From the NCBI GenBank assembly GCA_947179485.1, contig OX359250.1, forward strand, positions 23,438,887-23,502,886: DNA of 64,000 nt, written 5' to 3'. Of this stretch, positions 63,658-64,000 are shown piece by piece. The stretch comes from Allacma fusca. Lineage: Eukaryota > Arthropoda > Collembola > Symphypleona > Sminthuridae. Numbering within the stretch: the stretch's first letter is position 1; each line of letters begins with the position of its first letter. Position numbers and translations under genes: made by a program. The notes beneath the pieces are model-generated. The model was given only the letters and a program-made list of their open reading frames with translations. It did not search any database and had not been told where the DNA came from.

Positions 63658-64000
63658 CTACATTTACAACCACATTAAAAAAGAAAAAAAAGATAGACAA
63701 AATATCAACTTTATGACCTTCATCCAAAATCTCCTGTTGTCTGTCGTCTCTTCCTCTCCTCTTCCACCTCCCCTCCTCCTTTTCTCCCTTCATCTTTCCT
63801 ATAAACTTTATGTGAGAGTATTCAACCATGTAGTAGTAGATCATATAAAATAAATTATCTTTTCTGGCCTGAAGCATTTTATTCATTGATTTTTCCTACA
63901 AGAGTATGATACTGTATTGTACTACTACTACTACTACTACCACTATAAACACTACCACCCCCTTAGTAGTAGTATCATCTGTTGTAGGAGTAGGGTCTAG
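63658..64000 (-). other. CASK intron upstream of the last PDZ exon, continuing off the window
   Basis: Pyrimidine-rich near 63750 on the plus strand, then a (CTA)n tract. No further CASK exon was recognised before the edge. Confidence 0.6.
63918..63976. repeat. (CTA)n with nearby TAG-repeat complement
   Basis: About seven CTA units (from 63919) and, some 35 bases on, TTAGTAGTAGTATC. The two arms are complementary and could form a small hairpin. Confidence 0.7.

Overview
This is a eukaryotic, AT-rich nuclear segment. Its genes have introns with GT..AG boundaries, and the protein-coding content points to an arthropod: CASK is closest in wording to insect CASK, there are TTLL3-type tubulin glycylases, and there is a secreted serine-protease-homologue pair. 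I cannot name the species. A springtail or another non-model hexapod is possible, but nothing in the window proves it. No viral, plasmid or bacterial gene, no transposase or reverse transcriptase, no CRISPR array and no convincing tRNA or rRNA was seen.

Layout. 1-4200: no gene recognised. 4275-10742 (+): a complete nine-exon TTLL3-type tubulin ligase (copy A, 981 residues as modelled). 10743-16828: spacer holding a small, extremely lysine-rich ORF on the minus strand (12137-12409). 16829-23570 (+): a second complete nine-exon TTLL3 gene (copy B, 1146 residues). Exons 3 to 8 have the same lengths and phases in both copies, so this is a direct tandem duplication. 25909-27170 and 28888-30111 (+): a second tandem pair, each a three-exon secreted trypsin-fold protein that has lost the catalytic His and Ser. 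30112-40600: AT-rich, with no gene recognised. 40601-63657 (-): the last five coding exons of the MAGUK scaffold CASK (end of PDZ, SH3, hook, guanylate-kinase-like domain and stop). Its upstream exons lie beyond the right edge. Its 13.3-kb and 6.4-kb introns are packed with (GA)n/(CT)n microsatellites.

How the parts relate. The TTLL3 enzymes are expected to add glycine to tubulin tails in cilia and sperm axonemes. The basic lysine-rich ORF between them resembles sperm nuclear basic proteins or H1 tails in composition, so a male-germline neighbourhood is an inference worth testing. The two pseudoproteases and CASK have no evident functional link to the glycylases. The most informative signals are evolutionary: two tandem pairs whose copies show patchy near-identity suggestive of gene conversion, fast-evolving disordered TTLL3 tails with conserved islands, an in-frame retainable first intron only in TTLL3-A, and strand-biased pyrimidine tracts in the CASK pre-mRNA.

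Exon boundaries were read by eye from splice consensus, frame continuity and comparison of paralogues. All summed coding lengths are multiples of three. Untranslated exons, transcription starts and most poly(A) sites are not resolved.
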